Source: Faecalibacterium duncaniae (GTDB lineage Bacteria > Bacillota > Clostridia > Oscillospirales > Ruminococcaceae). Taken from it: DNA of 64,000 nucleotides. The DNA lies in assembly GCF_010509575.1 (NCBI RefSeq), contig NZ_CP048437.1:1178001-1242000 (forward strand), written 5' to 3'. Made by a program: the position numbers and the translations under genes. Positions 8,790 through 17,311 of the stretch are shown here, piece by piece. Under the pieces are notes generated by a model. It was not told the origin of the DNA and did not search any database. It saw only the letters and a list, made by a program, of their open reading frames with translations. Position 1 is the stretch's first letter. Every line of letters starts with the position of its first letter.

Positions 8790-8879
8790 ATTGTAAAACC
8801 CAAATGTCCGCGAAATGTTACAGCGGCCAAAAAATTTCATTGAAAATCGGGGTGAAATGTTACAACGCTCGGACATTTC
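8790..8879 (-). promoter_or_regulatory. Promoter and operator pair of the ABC operon
   Basis: On the minus strand a -10 TACAAT (8795-8790) lies 5 bases after a 22-bp box (8822-8801) reading TGTAACATTTC then GCGGACATTTG; the box occupies the -35 position. A second, inverted box lies at 8854-8879. The same box and spacing occur upstream of permease 2 and upstream of the TCS genes, so the response regulator encoded at 20632-21324 is the likely activator. About 90 bases here are nearly identical to 11302-11391. Confidence 0.75.
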
Positions 8880-8883
8880 AAAA

Positions 8884-11271
8884 TCAGTCTGCCATTTTGA
8901 TCCGTTCCACCAACGAATTTCTGCATTGAATTTTTAGACAGATAGCAGAAATTATAATAGGTGTTATTATTAAGCAGACACCGTAAATCAGTAATGGAAT
9001 AAAAGGAAAAGTATATTGAAAATAAGTTAATCCATTCGCAGACAATATCCGTACTAACAAATAACCCATCAAGGTTCCTGCCACAACCGTAATAATCAAG
9101 CATGGAATAATCAGTAAGACACTTTCATGCAGCAGCATTTTCTTTATCTGTTTTTTTGTCATACCGATAGATTCCAATATTCCAAATTCTTTTCTCCTTG
9201 TACTGATACGACTAATCAAGGTGTTTGTCAGATTAAAAATGCTAAACATAATGACAAAGGCAGATACCCCATAAACTTGTACGCTGGTATTATGAATCGT
9301 ATTTGCCGAAGATGCTTTTACCTCTTGTAAGGTTTCCATTACCAAATCAGGGTGTCGGGACAGTATATTATTTAATTTGCTTTCTACTGATTTACCCACT
9401 TTTTCATATTCAGGTACGGACAAAGTTAAGGAAGCTGTTAAATCCATATCGCCCCACAACTTTTCTATGGTTTCTTTGGGGAGATAAAAGCCCTCATTCA
9501 TACTTTTTTCGGAAGTACCGGCAATCAAAATATCTATGCTGTGTTCAGCCCCATCAAACCATCGTAATGTCACTTTTTCTCCTATTGACGGGCAAGCATG
9601 ATAGACTTCTTTCTGTACGCTTGTTCCTAATATAACCATAGCGTCTTGTTTCACCAATGTTTCGTATGTCCAATCAACAGGAAGCGTTTTCAAAATTTCC
9701 TCCTGATTATCAGGCGTAATCGGAATAATGGGAATTTCTAATTGTTCATCGTGATACTCAATAATGGCTGCGGTTCTCTCCGTAGCATAAATCTCTTTAA
9801 CTTCCGGGATTTGTTGCAATTCTTCCATGAGTTCTTGTGAAAAAGGCGTATTAACTTGATACTCCGAAATACCATACGGTTTCGGGTTGACTAATGTATT
9901 GTGGTTAATCGTAATATAATATTCTCCATCTTCCAAATTCCCCATTCTTGCAAAGGAATCTGGATTCCATGATGATATAAAAGTGGCTCCAACCATAAAT
10001 AAAATCCCGCCGATTGCAAGCGAGGCAATCGTCAGATTGTGTTTTTTTCGATTCTGCTTTTCGCTCAATACGGCTAAAGAATACGGTGAGAGCCGAATAT
10101 GATTTTTCCTATTCTGCACTCTACTTTCTTTTAGTTCTGGATCGTTTCCAACATATTTTGTTGCTTCAATAGGGGAAATATTTGAAGCTATTTGTGCGGG
10201 CTTGTATACGGAAATTTGTACGATGATAATGCCTAATATTATTGCTAAAATACTTGTGGCTATGGCATTGATAATCGTTATTCCATTCGGCTCTAACAAA
10301 TATGCAAATATGATACCTACTGTAATACCGGCAGGTATTCCGAACAGGCAGAAACGATACCCTTCTTTACGAATCATCCGCTTAATTTGTTTTTCTGTCA
10401 TGCCAATAGTTTTGAGCTGTCCAATCTGCGATACTTGATTTGATACCGAAAGGTAGAACACACTGTATATGACAATTCCGCTTGAAAATGCAATAAAAAG
10501 AGTAGCTAAAAGAACACCTCCCATTCCTGATCCACTAATAAGTGAGGAACAGAATTTGCTATTAAAATAAAGTTGGTTCCTGCTTATGTCTTGGGATAAA
10601 GCCAGACGATATACTGTATTCTCAAAATCAATAAGTCCCATTTCCGTGGCACCATTTACACGAATCAAGGCACTATATGGAATATCCGATAATAACACAC
10701 CCTGTTCTGCATACGCTGGGGAGACATAAAAGTAAAATGTTCCTGTTTCCACATTATCAGTAAAACCAGTAATGATGAAATCCTCTGTTTTACTCCCCGC
10801 CGTTGGTAAAGTGATGGTATCTCCTATATTTAGCTGATACCCCAGCTCTAATTGAACATTTTTATCAATTACAATTTCATTGTACTGTTCTGGACAGGTT
10901 CCACTGACTAATTCATAGGATTTTATAATTCCAAAACCAGTCGGCATATAAACCGCTTCAAATTTGATCCCATCCATCAGAAAACTATCACTATGCTTAT
11001 AGGGTACAATATCTTCAAGATCAGGTTCTTTTTTCAGAACTTCTATCTGTTCTGCTGTAAGCCCCCCGATGGTAGCTTGCTGCATTTGATTCAAAATCTT
11101 TTGTTCACTAATTTTGCTGCCTTGTTGGAATAAGGAGATTCCCACAATCAAACTAATTGCCAGCGCAATGGTCAAAACATTAAAAAAGCAAAAAATACGA
11201 TTTGAAGATACATTGCGTTTTGCTAATTTCTTTACAATGGCGCTGGTGTCATTCTCAAAAGGCCATGTCAT
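8884..11271 (-). CDS. FtsX-type ABC transporter permease 2
   Basis: 795 aa from ATG 11271 (GGAGGTGATACAACT upstream); a longer frame to 11388 only reads through the operator repeat. Same layout as permease 1: MTWPFENDTSAIVKKL, TM1, large extracellular domain, three TMs, second extracellular domain, three TMs. Distinctly more AT-rich than the ATPase gene, suggesting a separate history. It is monocistronic with its own copy of the operator promoter and has no ATPase next to it, so it may share the one at 7826-8491 or form a mixed dimer with permease 1 (inference). Confidence 0.85.
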   Translation of the reverse strand: MTWPFENDTSAIVKKLAKRNVSSNRIFCFFNVLTIALAISLIVGISLFQQGSKISEQKILNQMQQATIGGLTAEQIEVLKKEPDLEDIVPYKHSDSFLMDGIKFEAVYMPTGFGIIKSYELVSGTCPEQYNEIVIDKNVQLELGYQLNIGDTITLPTAGSKTEDFIITGFTDNVETGTFYFYVSPAYAEQGVLLSDIPYSALIRVNGATEMGLIDFENTVYRLALSQDISRNQLYFNSKFCSSLISGSGMGGVLLATLFIAFSSGIVIYSVFYLSVSNQVSQIGQLKTIGMTEKQIKRMIRKEGYRFCLFGIPAGITVGIIFAYLLEPNGITIINAIATSILAIILGIIIVQISVYKPAQIASNISPIEATKYVGNDPELKESRVQNRKNHIRLSPYSLAVLSEKQNRKKHNLTIASLAIGGILFMVGATFISSWNPDSFARMGNLEDGEYYITINHNTLVNPKPYGISEYQVNTPFSQELMEELQQIPEVKEIYATERTAAIIEYHDEQLEIPIIPITPDNQEEILKTLPVDWTYETLVKQDAMVILGTSVQKEVYHACPSIGEKVTLRWFDGAEHSIDILIAGTSEKSMNEGFYLPKETIEKLWGDMDLTASLTLSVPEYEKVGKSVESKLNNILSRHPDLVMETLQEVKASSANTIHNTSVQVYGVSAFVIMFSIFNLTNTLISRISTRRKEFGILESIGMTKKQIKKMLLHESVLLIIPCLIITVVAGTLMGYLLVRILSANGLTYFQYTFPFIPLLIYGVCLIITPIIISAICLKIQCRNSLVERIKMAD

Positions 11272-11301
11272 AGTTGTATCACCTCCATATTTGATAAGGG
11301 T

Positions 11302-11391
11302 ATTGTAAAACCCAAATGTCCGTGAAATGTTACAGCGGCCAAAAAATTTCATTGAAAATCGGGGTGAAATGTTACAACGCTCGGACATTTC
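11302..11391 (-). promoter_or_regulatory. Promoter and operator pair of permease 2
   Basis: -10 TACAAT at 11307-11302; the 22-bp box at 11334-11313 differs from the 8801 copy at one base; an inverted second box lies at 11366-11391. The whole stretch is a direct duplicate of 8790-8879, so permease 2 and the ABC operon appear to arise from a duplication that copied the promoter. Confidence 0.75.
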
Positions 11392-11431
11392 AAAAAAATT
11401 TACGGCGGGCAGCCGGAAATGGCCGTCCGCC
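11392..11431 (-). terminator. Intrinsic terminator, minus strand
   Basis: Imperfect 11-bp stem (GGCGGACGGCC / GGCTGCCCGCC, loop ATTTCC) followed on the minus strand by GTAAATTTTTTT. It would stop transcripts entering from the mobilizable element or from the TCS operon before they reach the permease 2 promoter. Confidence 0.6.
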
Positions 11432-11450
11432 GAAACATACTACGCCAAAC

Positions 11451-11466
11451 TTTACAAAGGGCGAAA
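11451..11466 (+). repeat. Left copy of 16-bp inverted repeat
   Basis: TTTACAAAGGGCGAAA. Its exact reverse complement is at 19127-19142, just past the serine recombinase gene. The pair may mark the element ends or be recombinase half-sites. On the plus strand this copy lies in a short frame ending in a TAA near 11500, perhaps the tail of an interrupted gene. Confidence 0.6.
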
Positions 11467-11488
11467 ACAGACCGTGAAACGGGCTGCT

Positions 11489-11582
11489 GACAACAAATAA
11501 AGGCTGAACATCAAGCACAGGAAAGTGCGAGGTGTTCAGCCTATTTTGTTGTCTGGGGTTTCCAAAGGGGTGTCCCCTTTGG
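11489..11582. repeat. Hairpin and palindrome next to oriT
   Basis: 11489-11553 is a long imperfect hairpin: GACAACAAATAAAGGCTGAA pairs with TTCAGCCTATTTTGTTGTC, with CAAGCAC/GTGC pairs nearer the loop. Nine bases later, 11562-11582 is a perfect palindrome (arms CCAAAGGGG and CCCCTTTGG, TGT centre). Both lie just left of the MobV-type nick site. They could be single-strand origin structures, relaxosome binding sites or a terminator; no T-run follows, which argues against the last. The rest of 11614-12030 has no convincing gene. Confidence 0.55.
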
Positions 11583-11588
11583 CACACG

Positions 11589-11613
11589 ACTTTGCTTGCA
11601 AAGTGTAGTGTGT
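11589..11613. other. oriT of pMV158/MobV type
   Basis: ACTTTGCTTGCAAAGT (11589-11604) forms the short hairpin, followed by TAGTGTG (11606-11612) and TTATAC. In pMV158 and relatives MobM cuts exactly between TAGTGTG and TTA, so the nick is predicted between 11612 and 11613. The cognate MobV relaxase gene lies 4.8 kb away at 16373-17311, whereas in most plasmids of this type oriT is directly upstream of mob. The match is direct; function is inferred. Confidence 0.8.
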
Positions 11614-12030
11614 TATACCTGCTGGCGTGGCTGACGGGGGAAACGGGGTGCGGTGCTTTATGCGCCCCGTTTGCTCCGGCAGGAAAACAGGCTGAATTTT
11701 TGCGAATGGGAATGAGCAAAAAATCGGGCTGTTTTCAGAGAACGGCGGCAGGTATATGAAAGCCCCCGTTCTTCGTCCTACGCTCTGACTTGTGGACAAA
11801 GTGTCCCGAAGTTGTGGCCACACTCCCGGAAAAGTAACAGGACAGCGGGTAACCGTCAAGGCTGAAATGAACGGGTTTACACCCGGCCTTGACCGCCGCC
11901 CGCCGTCCCACTGAATGGGTGGACAAGGCGGTCAATCCCTCAAAGTGCTTGTCCGCGCTCTTTCTGATTTTGAGGTATTCAGTTTTTCAAAATTGAATAA
12001 TCAAAATAAATTTTTTCGATTGAAAAAATT

Positions 12031-12897
12031 TTATTTGTTATCATCTTCAATGCCATATTTTTTCTTTTGCCGAATCACATAATTACTGATTTTTTCATCA
12101 TATAGTGGATACTGGTAATCCAACTGGCATGCCACTTCTGACGAAACCTCCCGGAACAATGCCATACATTGTTCAAAGGATTCCCACATATGGGGATAGG
12201 AATCCATATTATAAGTGGACATAAGTCGTTCCCACAATTCCTCTGGGGCATATTGCTTCATAAATTTATAGTTTTTTCCCAAACTGAAATGAAATCCCTG
12301 TTTGATACCAATCAGCCAGGAAATCATGCGAAGCAATTCTTTTCGTACTATATCATTCATATGGTCAATAGCAAAAAGAATTTCTTTGCGGCATAAGCCC
12401 TTTACTACATATGTTGTAGTATTCCAAAATTCATTACAGCAATCGTCAAACATTCTTTGAGTAGGCTTCTGCAAGTGGTAGTCTATATCCGTTGGTATTG
12501 GCGGCTTTACGATACGGTTGTCTTTATCCAACAGTAACTTTACCAGTTTATCCCATGTAAAATACTCGTCTATCAGTTCCAGCGGCAGCAAAGTTAAATC
12601 TATCTTAACATCATCAGTAAACAGCATTAAATATGAAAATCCCTTTTCTACAGCTGGAAATAATTCCATATCTTCCGGCTTTTGCAGAATCAACCTTTCA
12701 CCAAATATATCTAGCCATTTATCATCACTTGTGAAGCTGTCCATATCCGTAACAAAAAAAGTAATATCAAAATCCTGAAAATCATCAGGCGGAATATTTG
12801 TATTTGTTCTAGATCCTTCCAAAGTAACCATGCGAATGCGTTTGTCTGTTTTTGCAAAATTCAAAACAATATCATAAACTTCCTTTTCTGATCTCAT
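12031..12897 (-). CDS. ant(6)-I: Aminoglycoside 6-nucleotidyltransferase ANT(6)-I
   Basis: 288 aa, normal length for AadE/ANT(6) enzymes, which adenylylate streptomycin in the cytoplasm. The nucleotidyltransferase motif is visible (VTLEGSRTNTNIP, then DFQDFDITFFV with the metal-binding Asp pair near residues 53 and 55), and KIDLTLLPLE and the FDDCCNEFWNTTTYVVKGLC block follow. ATG 12897 has GGAGGAGAT upstream. More AT-rich than its neighbours, as usual for this gene. It is the resistance cargo of the element. The subtype (Ia or Ib) cannot be settled by eye. Confidence 0.93.
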   Translation of the reverse strand: MRSEKEVYDIVLNFAKTDKRIRMVTLEGSRTNTNIPPDDFQDFDITFFVTDMDSFTSDDKWLDIFGERLILQKPEDMELFPAVEKGFSYLMLFTDDVKIDLTLLPLELIDEYFTWDKLVKLLLDKDNRIVKPPIPTDIDYHLQKPTQRMFDDCCNEFWNTTTYVVKGLCRKEILFAIDHMNDIVRKELLRMISWLIGIKQGFHFSLGKNYKFMKQYAPEELWERLMSTYNMDSYPHMWESFEQCMALFREVSSEVACQLDYQYPLYDEKISNYVIRQKKKYGIEDDNK

Positions 12898-13070
12898 TTT
12901 TATCTCCTCCAATTATTGAAATAGGTGTGAAACCATTTTAGGGCTTTCCCGCCTTGATTACCCTTTAGCAAAGACGGGCGGGACTGTCAACGGCGGCGCA
13001 TGAAATGCGCCGTTCATCTTGACCGTTGACTGGCTCGGCTGGCTTTGCTATTTTCTCGATGAAAAACAAT

Positions 13071-13586
13071 TTATTCGTACTTATTTTCATCATTGTCATA
13101 GTAAACCACATGAATGGAATACTCTTTTTCTGGGTTTTTAATTGAGATAATATCCATATCATCTGTGCTGTATCTCAATGTATCTTGCACTTGTCCATTT
13201 ATTGTATAAGTGATTTCGGCATACTCTGTTTTAGCACCATTAAACCAAATTAAATCATACCATTCTCCGTTTATTGCAACGCCACCAACAATAATCTCAT
13301 CACTATTTCGGTTTGTTGATGTACTAAATTTGTAATCTCCATTTCCTGTTGGTTCAAAGATGGCAAGTGTAGATTTATTATCTGCACTATATGCTCCACT
13401 CACGATATAACCGCCAAGTTCCAGTTCTTTTGCAATAGTCCATTCATTCCCCTTTGAAATTGCGGTGTTCAGTATGCTTTCTCTGCTGGTAATGGTATCT
13501 CCTTTGGGAGTTAAACTAAAGAAATATAAAAAAGCGGCAGCAACGCAAATAACAGTCGCTGAAATTATCAGTAACCATTTTTTCAT
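13071..13586 (-). CDS. Membrane-anchored or secreted protein, unknown function
   Basis: 171 aa. An N-terminal hydrophobic segment (MKKWLLIISATVICVAAAFLY) acts as signal anchor; there is no lipobox Cys. The rest is soluble and beta-rich (GGYIVSGAYSADNKS, VAINGEWYDLIWFNGAK, QDTLRYSTDD). No family recognised. AT-rich, like the ant(6) gene beside it. ATG 13586 chosen over an upstream start because the hydrophobic segment begins there. The stretch 12898-13070 between it and ant(6) has GC-rich repeats but no gene. Confidence 0.6.
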   Translation of the reverse strand: MKKWLLIISATVICVAAAFLYFFSLTPKGDTITSRESILNTAISKGNEWTIAKELELGGYIVSGAYSADNKSTLAIFEPTGNGDYKFSTSTNRNSDEIIVGGVAINGEWYDLIWFNGAKTEYAEITYTINGQVQDTLRYSTDDMDIISIKNPEKEYSIHVVYYDNDENKYE

Positions 13587-13622
13587 AACCAATACCTCCA
13601 TATAATCTGATTTATTATTCTC

Positions 13623-14423
13623 TTACTTCCGTCCTCGCTGCGGCTTTGGATTTTTCAGCAAGTCCGACTTCTGTGCAATCTTTTTCAGCCACTTCTTTTC
13701 TTCCTCGGACAGCTTCTTATAATTCAGTTTGAGCCGCTTGCAGATAAACATCATAGCCGCCTGCTCTGGGTCGCTGTCCGGGCTGGTGGTTTCCTCTGCG
13801 GTCTGCAAGAAATCTTCCAGTGGGTTGTCCTCCGGGACACTAAAAAAATCGTCCTTATGGGCTTCCCGCAGGTCGAGGGCTATCTTGTTTATGTCCTGCT
13901 GTATCACATAGCGGCAAAAGCTGTCGTCGTCAATATGGGCGGTAATAAGCTGCCGTAACTGCGGGTCGGTCAAGCCGGGATTGTGCTGTTTCATAATCGT
14001 TGCGCTCACAGCGTCCACGATGGCATTTGCGCTCTGCACCTGTTTTCCCGCCACGCCATTCACATAAATTTCAAGGTCGGCCATGAGCCGGGGGAAATCC
14101 GGGTGTGTCGCCAGTTCACATAAGAGGGAATTGTCCACCAACCCGCTTTTCAATAGTTCAATCATATCGTCACTCAAACGCAGGTCTGCAAGGTCGGCGT
14201 TTGAGTGATTTTTCGTTTCAGACCGGCCCAGCAGATAATCAACGGTCACTTCATAAAACTTTGCCAACTCAATAAGGGCATAGTGGCTAATGTCCTTGAA
14301 CTTGTCCCCCTCATAACTACCCAAAGCAGACTTGGAGAGATGGGTCTGCTCCGCAAGTTGTTCCAGCGTCAAGCCACGCTCTACACGCAGGTCTTTCAAT
14401 CGTTCTTGTATGGATAGTTCCAT
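13623..14423 (-). CDS. XRE-family regulator of the mobilizable element
   Basis: 266 aa. Residues about 4-62 form a Cro/C1 HTH (RLKDLRVERGLTLEQLAEQT, then HLSKSALGSYEGDK and TVDYLLGRSE); the long C-terminal part has no recognised domain and ends in a basic NPKPQRGRK. Similar regulators sit in Firmicute elements and are taken to control transfer or excision genes. ATG 14423 chosen because it opens the HTH. Divergent from the VLP-rep-mob genes. Confidence 0.8.
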   Translation of the reverse strand: MELSIQERLKDLRVERGLTLEQLAEQTHLSKSALGSYEGDKFKDISHYALIELAKFYEVTVDYLLGRSETKNHSNADLADLRLSDDMIELLKSGLVDNSLLCELATHPDFPRLMADLEIYVNGVAGKQVQSANAIVDAVSATIMKQHNPGLTDPQLRQLITAHIDDDSFCRYVIQQDINKIALDLREAHKDDFFSVPEDNPLEDFLQTAEETTSPDSDPEQAAMMFICKRLKLNYKKLSEEEKKWLKKIAQKSDLLKNPKPQRGRK

Positions 14424-14464
14424 GCTCTCCCTCCTTCTGGGCAAATTTCTGATATGTTAGTTGC

Positions 14465-14821
14465 TTATTTTTGAAGTTCTTCGGGAGTTATAAGATATTG
14501 ATTTGACTTTTGTAAAATAAGGCGAATTTTTTCTTGTTCTATCCCTTCATCGACCATCGCTCGAACTAATGACTGCTCTTTATTATCTTCCCCTATTTCA
14601 ATTCCCGCAAAAATTGCCTGTCGCACATTTTCTCGAATTGAATTATTGTTTTGGCTTATTATTGATGCAAATAACTCTTTGACATAAGAGGACATCTGAT
14701 CTAATACCTTTGGAAGATTTGTTTTAATGCAATCGTTTCCCCATTCAGTTGCTGTATCCATTCCGGTATCAACAAATGAATCCATCATTTGTTGTATTTT
14801 GCTTTTGGTTTTATTGTTCAC
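14465..14821 (-). CDS. Hypothetical protein of the element
   Basis: 118 aa, acidic, apparently all-helical (KIQQMMDSFVDTGMDTATEW..., VKELFASIISQNNNSIREN). No motif or family recognised; AT-rich. It lies 41 bases upstream of the XRE gene on the same strand, so they may be cotranscribed. Real coding is supported by length and lack of an antisense frame, but is not certain. The stretch 14822-15268 holds only the palindrome at 15049-15071. Confidence 0.5.
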   Translation of the reverse strand: MNNKTKSKIQQMMDSFVDTGMDTATEWGNDCIKTNLPKVLDQMSSYVKELFASIISQNNNSIRENVRQAIFAGIEIGEDNKEQSLVRAMVDEGIEQEKIRLILQKSNQYLITPEELQK

Positions 14822-15048
14822 GTAGATACCCCCTCTATAATTTTTTATGGATTTCTTTTATTCTATCACAATTCCGAGAACGTGGAAATAGCCTGTTTTT
14901 TAAGCCGATTTCCTACCTTTCGGATATACGGGACGGACGGTCATTTAGGTGTAGACTTAGGGTAGTTCATCGATGGACAGCACCTTGAAAACAGAATGAC
15001 CGTCCGAAAAGGAATACCCCGGCTGGGGAAGCACCGCAAGGAGCCGGA

Positions 15049-15071
15049 CTTCGGGACAAAATGTCCCGAAG
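15049..15071. repeat. Perfect palindrome upstream of the VLP-rep-mob genes
   Basis: Arms CTTCGGGACA and TGTCCCGAAG around AAA. A partial second copy (GTGTCCCGAAGTTG) lies at about 11800 near oriT. Possible binding site for the XRE or Rep protein; no T-run follows, so a terminator is unlikely. Confidence 0.5.
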
Positions 15072-15268
15072 TTGCGGGGAGCGTGCCTCGTCGCCGCAAG
15101 CTGCGTATCATTCGCTTCCGCCAGATGGCGAAAGCTCACTCGCTCCGCTGCGGCTCCTCTCCCCACAAAGCAAGCTTTGTGGGGGCCCCTGTTGGGAACA
15201 CGCCGCAGGAATGGGGCAGGAAACCTTTTCGGGGAGAACGGCAACGGAAAGCAAAATGGAGGGAACGC

Positions 15269-15682
15269 ATGAGAGATAACCCCTATAAAGACTTGCCGCC
15301 GCTGGAACGCAGGCCGGACGGTTCCCTTTACCGCATGACACCGGCGCAGAGAAAACAGGCGGCCAGCCTGATACGCCGGGAGTGCTGTTGCTGTGAGGAC
15401 GGCAACTGCATTGTCCTTGACGATGGGGACACCTGCACCTGCCCGCAGACGGCTTCTTTCTCGGTCTGCTGTAAGTGGTTCCGCTGGGCGGTCTTGCCGC
15501 TGGACGGGACGCTGGAAGCGGAGATTTTCCGTGATAAGGACTTGAAACGCTGTGCGGTCTGCGGCGGCGTGTTCGTCCCCAAATCCAACCGGGCAAAATA
15601 CTGCCCCGGCTGTGCCGCCAGAGTTCACAGGCGGCAGAAAACAGAAAGTGAACGGAAAAGGAGGTCTGCTGTGGACAGTTAG
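15269..15682 (+). CDS. Cysteine-rich VLP protein
   Basis: 137 aa from ATG 15269 (GGAGGGAACGC upstream). Cys-rich core RRECCCCEDGNC, then DTCTCPQ and SVCCKWFRWAVLP, followed by a C-terminal zinc ribbon CAVCGGVF and CPGCAARVHRRQ. It matches the 'cysteine-rich VLP' family common in Firmicute mobilizable elements upstream of repA and mob; function unknown, metal binding likely. The same frame is open 270 bases upstream, but that part is low-complexity and overlaps the palindrome. Confidence 0.8.
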   Translation: MRDNPYKDLPPLERRPDGSLYRMTPAQRKQAASLIRRECCCCEDGNCIVLDDGDTCTCPQTASFSVCCKWFRWAVLPLDGTLEAEIFRDKDLKRCAVCGGVFVPKSNRAKYCPGCAARVHRRQKTESERKRRSAVDS

Positions 15683-15793
15683 GAGCGAAAAAAGCCTTGA
15701 TTTATCAGGCTTTGCAAGCCCCAAACCGGGGCAGGTGGTATAAAGTATCGCCCGCCCCGGAAAACGGGCTTCTAACCGTCCACAAAACGCACT

Positions 15794-16189
15794 ATGACAA
15801 ATACCATCTATATCCATCAGCCGGAAAAGGCGTTCAGCTTCACCCGGCTCCCGAATTTCCTCTTTGAAGCCCCCACATTCAAGCCCCTGTCCAACGAGGC
15901 AAAGATTCTGTACGCCTTTATCCTGCGCCGGACAGAGTTATCCCGCAAGAATGGGTGGGCGGATGACTGCGGACGGATTTTCCTGTATTACCCTATCTGT
16001 GAAGTAGTTGACCTGCTCCACTGTGGGCGGCAGAAAGCGGTGAACACCCTGCGGGAACTGCAATACGCCGGACTGGTGGAGATCCAGAAGCAGGGCTGTG
16101 GAAAACCCAACCGCATTTTCCCCAAATCCTATGAAGCGGTTCCAAACACCGACTTCAAGAAATCCCGTTCTGGTACGCCGGAGGACTGA
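15794..16189 (+). CDS. RepA N-terminal-domain protein, likely frameshifted
   Basis: 131 aa. Matches the RepA_N/replication initiator A domain: FSFTRLPNFLFEAP, KPLSNEAKILYAFILRRTEL, a winged HTH (GRQKAVNTLRELQYAGLVEI) and KPNRIFPKSYE. The frame stops after SGTPED. In the next frame the sequence continues sensibly (GLKTVPMKYGNRPPEVRKPD) to a TAG at 16249, which is how longer relatives read, so a single-base deletion near 16185 probably truncated it. Two 15-bp direct repeats (GAAGTACGGAAACCG, 16203 and 16225) lie in this tail. It may bind an origin; elements like this can replicate when excised (inference). Confidence 0.7.
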   Translation: MTNTIYIHQPEKAFSFTRLPNFLFEAPTFKPLSNEAKILYAFILRRTELSRKNGWADDCGRIFLYYPICEVVDLLHCGRQKAVNTLRELQYAGLVEIQKQGCGKPNRIFPKSYEAVPNTDFKKSRSGTPED

Positions 16190-16372
16190 AAACTGTACCC
16201 ATGAAGTACGGAAACCGCCCCCCTGAAGTACGGAAACCGGACGGTATATAGAAATACAAAGATTAAAATGATTGATTTATATCCATTCCATTCCTATCGT
16301 ATCAGAGATAATTCCGGCGGGATTTTCCCTGTGGAAAACCCCGGATAGGAAAGGAATGGGGAAAGGAGCAGA

Positions 16373-17311
16373 ATGGCGCAACACGCAATTTTGCGGTTTG
16401 AGAAGCACAAGGGCAACCCGGCAAGGCCGCTGGAAGCCCATCACGAAAGACAGAAAGAACAATACGCCAGCAACCCCGACATTGACACCAGCCGGAGCAA
16501 ATACAACTTCCATATCGTCAAGCCGGAGGGACGCTATTACCACTTCATTCAGAGCCGTATCGAGCAGGCTGGGTGCCGGACAAGGAAAGACAGCACACGG
16601 TTTGTCGATACGCTGATAACTGCCAGCCCGGAGTTTTTCAAGGGGAAATCCCCAAAGGAGATACAGGCGTTTTTCCAGAGGGCGGCGGCTTTCCTCATTA
16701 GCCGGGTAGGACGGGAAAATATCGTGTCGGCGGTGGTACACATGGACGAGAAAACGCCCCACCTGCATTTGACCTTTGTTCCGCTGACAAAGGACAACCG
16801 CCTGTGTGCAAAGGAGATTATCGGCAACCGGGCAAACCTGACGAAGTGGCAGGATGACTTTCACGCCTATATGGTGGAGAAATATCCCGACTTGGAGCGT
16901 GGGGAAAGCGCCAGCAAGACAGGCCGGAAGCATATCCCCACCCGGCTTTTCAAACAGGCAGTTTCCCTCTCCCGGCAGGCCAGAGCCATTGAAGCCACGC
17001 TGGACGGCATTAACCCGCTGAACGCCGGAAAGAAAAAAGAGGAAGCCCTCTCCATGCTGAAAAAGTGGTTTCCGCAGATGGAGAATTTCTCTGGGCAACT
17101 GAAAAAGTACAAGGTCACAATCCATGACCTGCTGGCGGAAAATGAGAAGCTGGAAGCACGAGCCAGAGCCAGCGAGAGCGGCAAAATCAAAGACCGCATG
17201 GAACGGGCAAAACTGGAAAGCGAACTGCACGATATGCAAAGGCTGGTTGACCGTATCCCGCCGGATATACTGGCGGAACTGAAACGGCAGCAGCATGGAA
17301 AGGAAAGGTGA
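16373..17311 (+). CDS. MobV-family relaxase (Pre/Mob)
   Basis: 312 aa. N-terminal motif MAQHAILRFEKHKGN with NPDIDTSRSKYN, and the metal-binding HMDEKTPHLHLTFVP motif, define the MobV (plasmid recombination enzyme) family; a coiled-coil C-terminus follows (about 210-310). ATG 16373 follows AAAGGAGCAGA. It should nick the pMV158-type oriT at 11612/11613. Shorter than MobM of pMV158 (494 aa), as is common in Firmicute elements. Overlaps the next small gene by 17 bases. Confidence 0.88.
   Translation: MAQHAILRFEKHKGNPARPLEAHHERQKEQYASNPDIDTSRSKYNFHIVKPEGRYYHFIQSRIEQAGCRTRKDSTRFVDTLITASPEFFKGKSPKEIQAFFQRAAAFLISRVGRENIVSAVVHMDEKTPHLHLTFVPLTKDNRLCAKEIIGNRANLTKWQDDFHAYMVEKYPDLERGESASKTGRKHIPTRLFKQAVSLSRQARAIEATLDGINPLNAGKKKEEALSMLKKWFPQMENFSGQLKKYKVTIHDLLAENEKLEARARASESGKIKDRMERAKLESELHDMQRLVDRIPPDILAELKRQQHGKER

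Noticed and set aside
11272..11388. 39-residue N-terminal extension of permease 2
   Set aside because: It only reads through the duplicated operator; the ATG at 11271 has an SD and matches the start of permease 1.
14996..15268. 91-residue extension of the Cys-rich VLP protein
   Set aside because: It crosses a perfect palindrome and has no SD; relatives begin at MRDNPYKDLPPLERR.
14957..15817. 286-codon minus-strand frame
   Set aside because: Antisense to the cysteine-rich VLP gene, which is a recognised element family; the minus product is low-complexity Pro/Phe/Arg.
16203..16239. Two 15-bp direct repeats considered as a CRISPR or iteron array
   Set aside because: Only two copies with a 7-base gap, inside the former coding tail of RepA.
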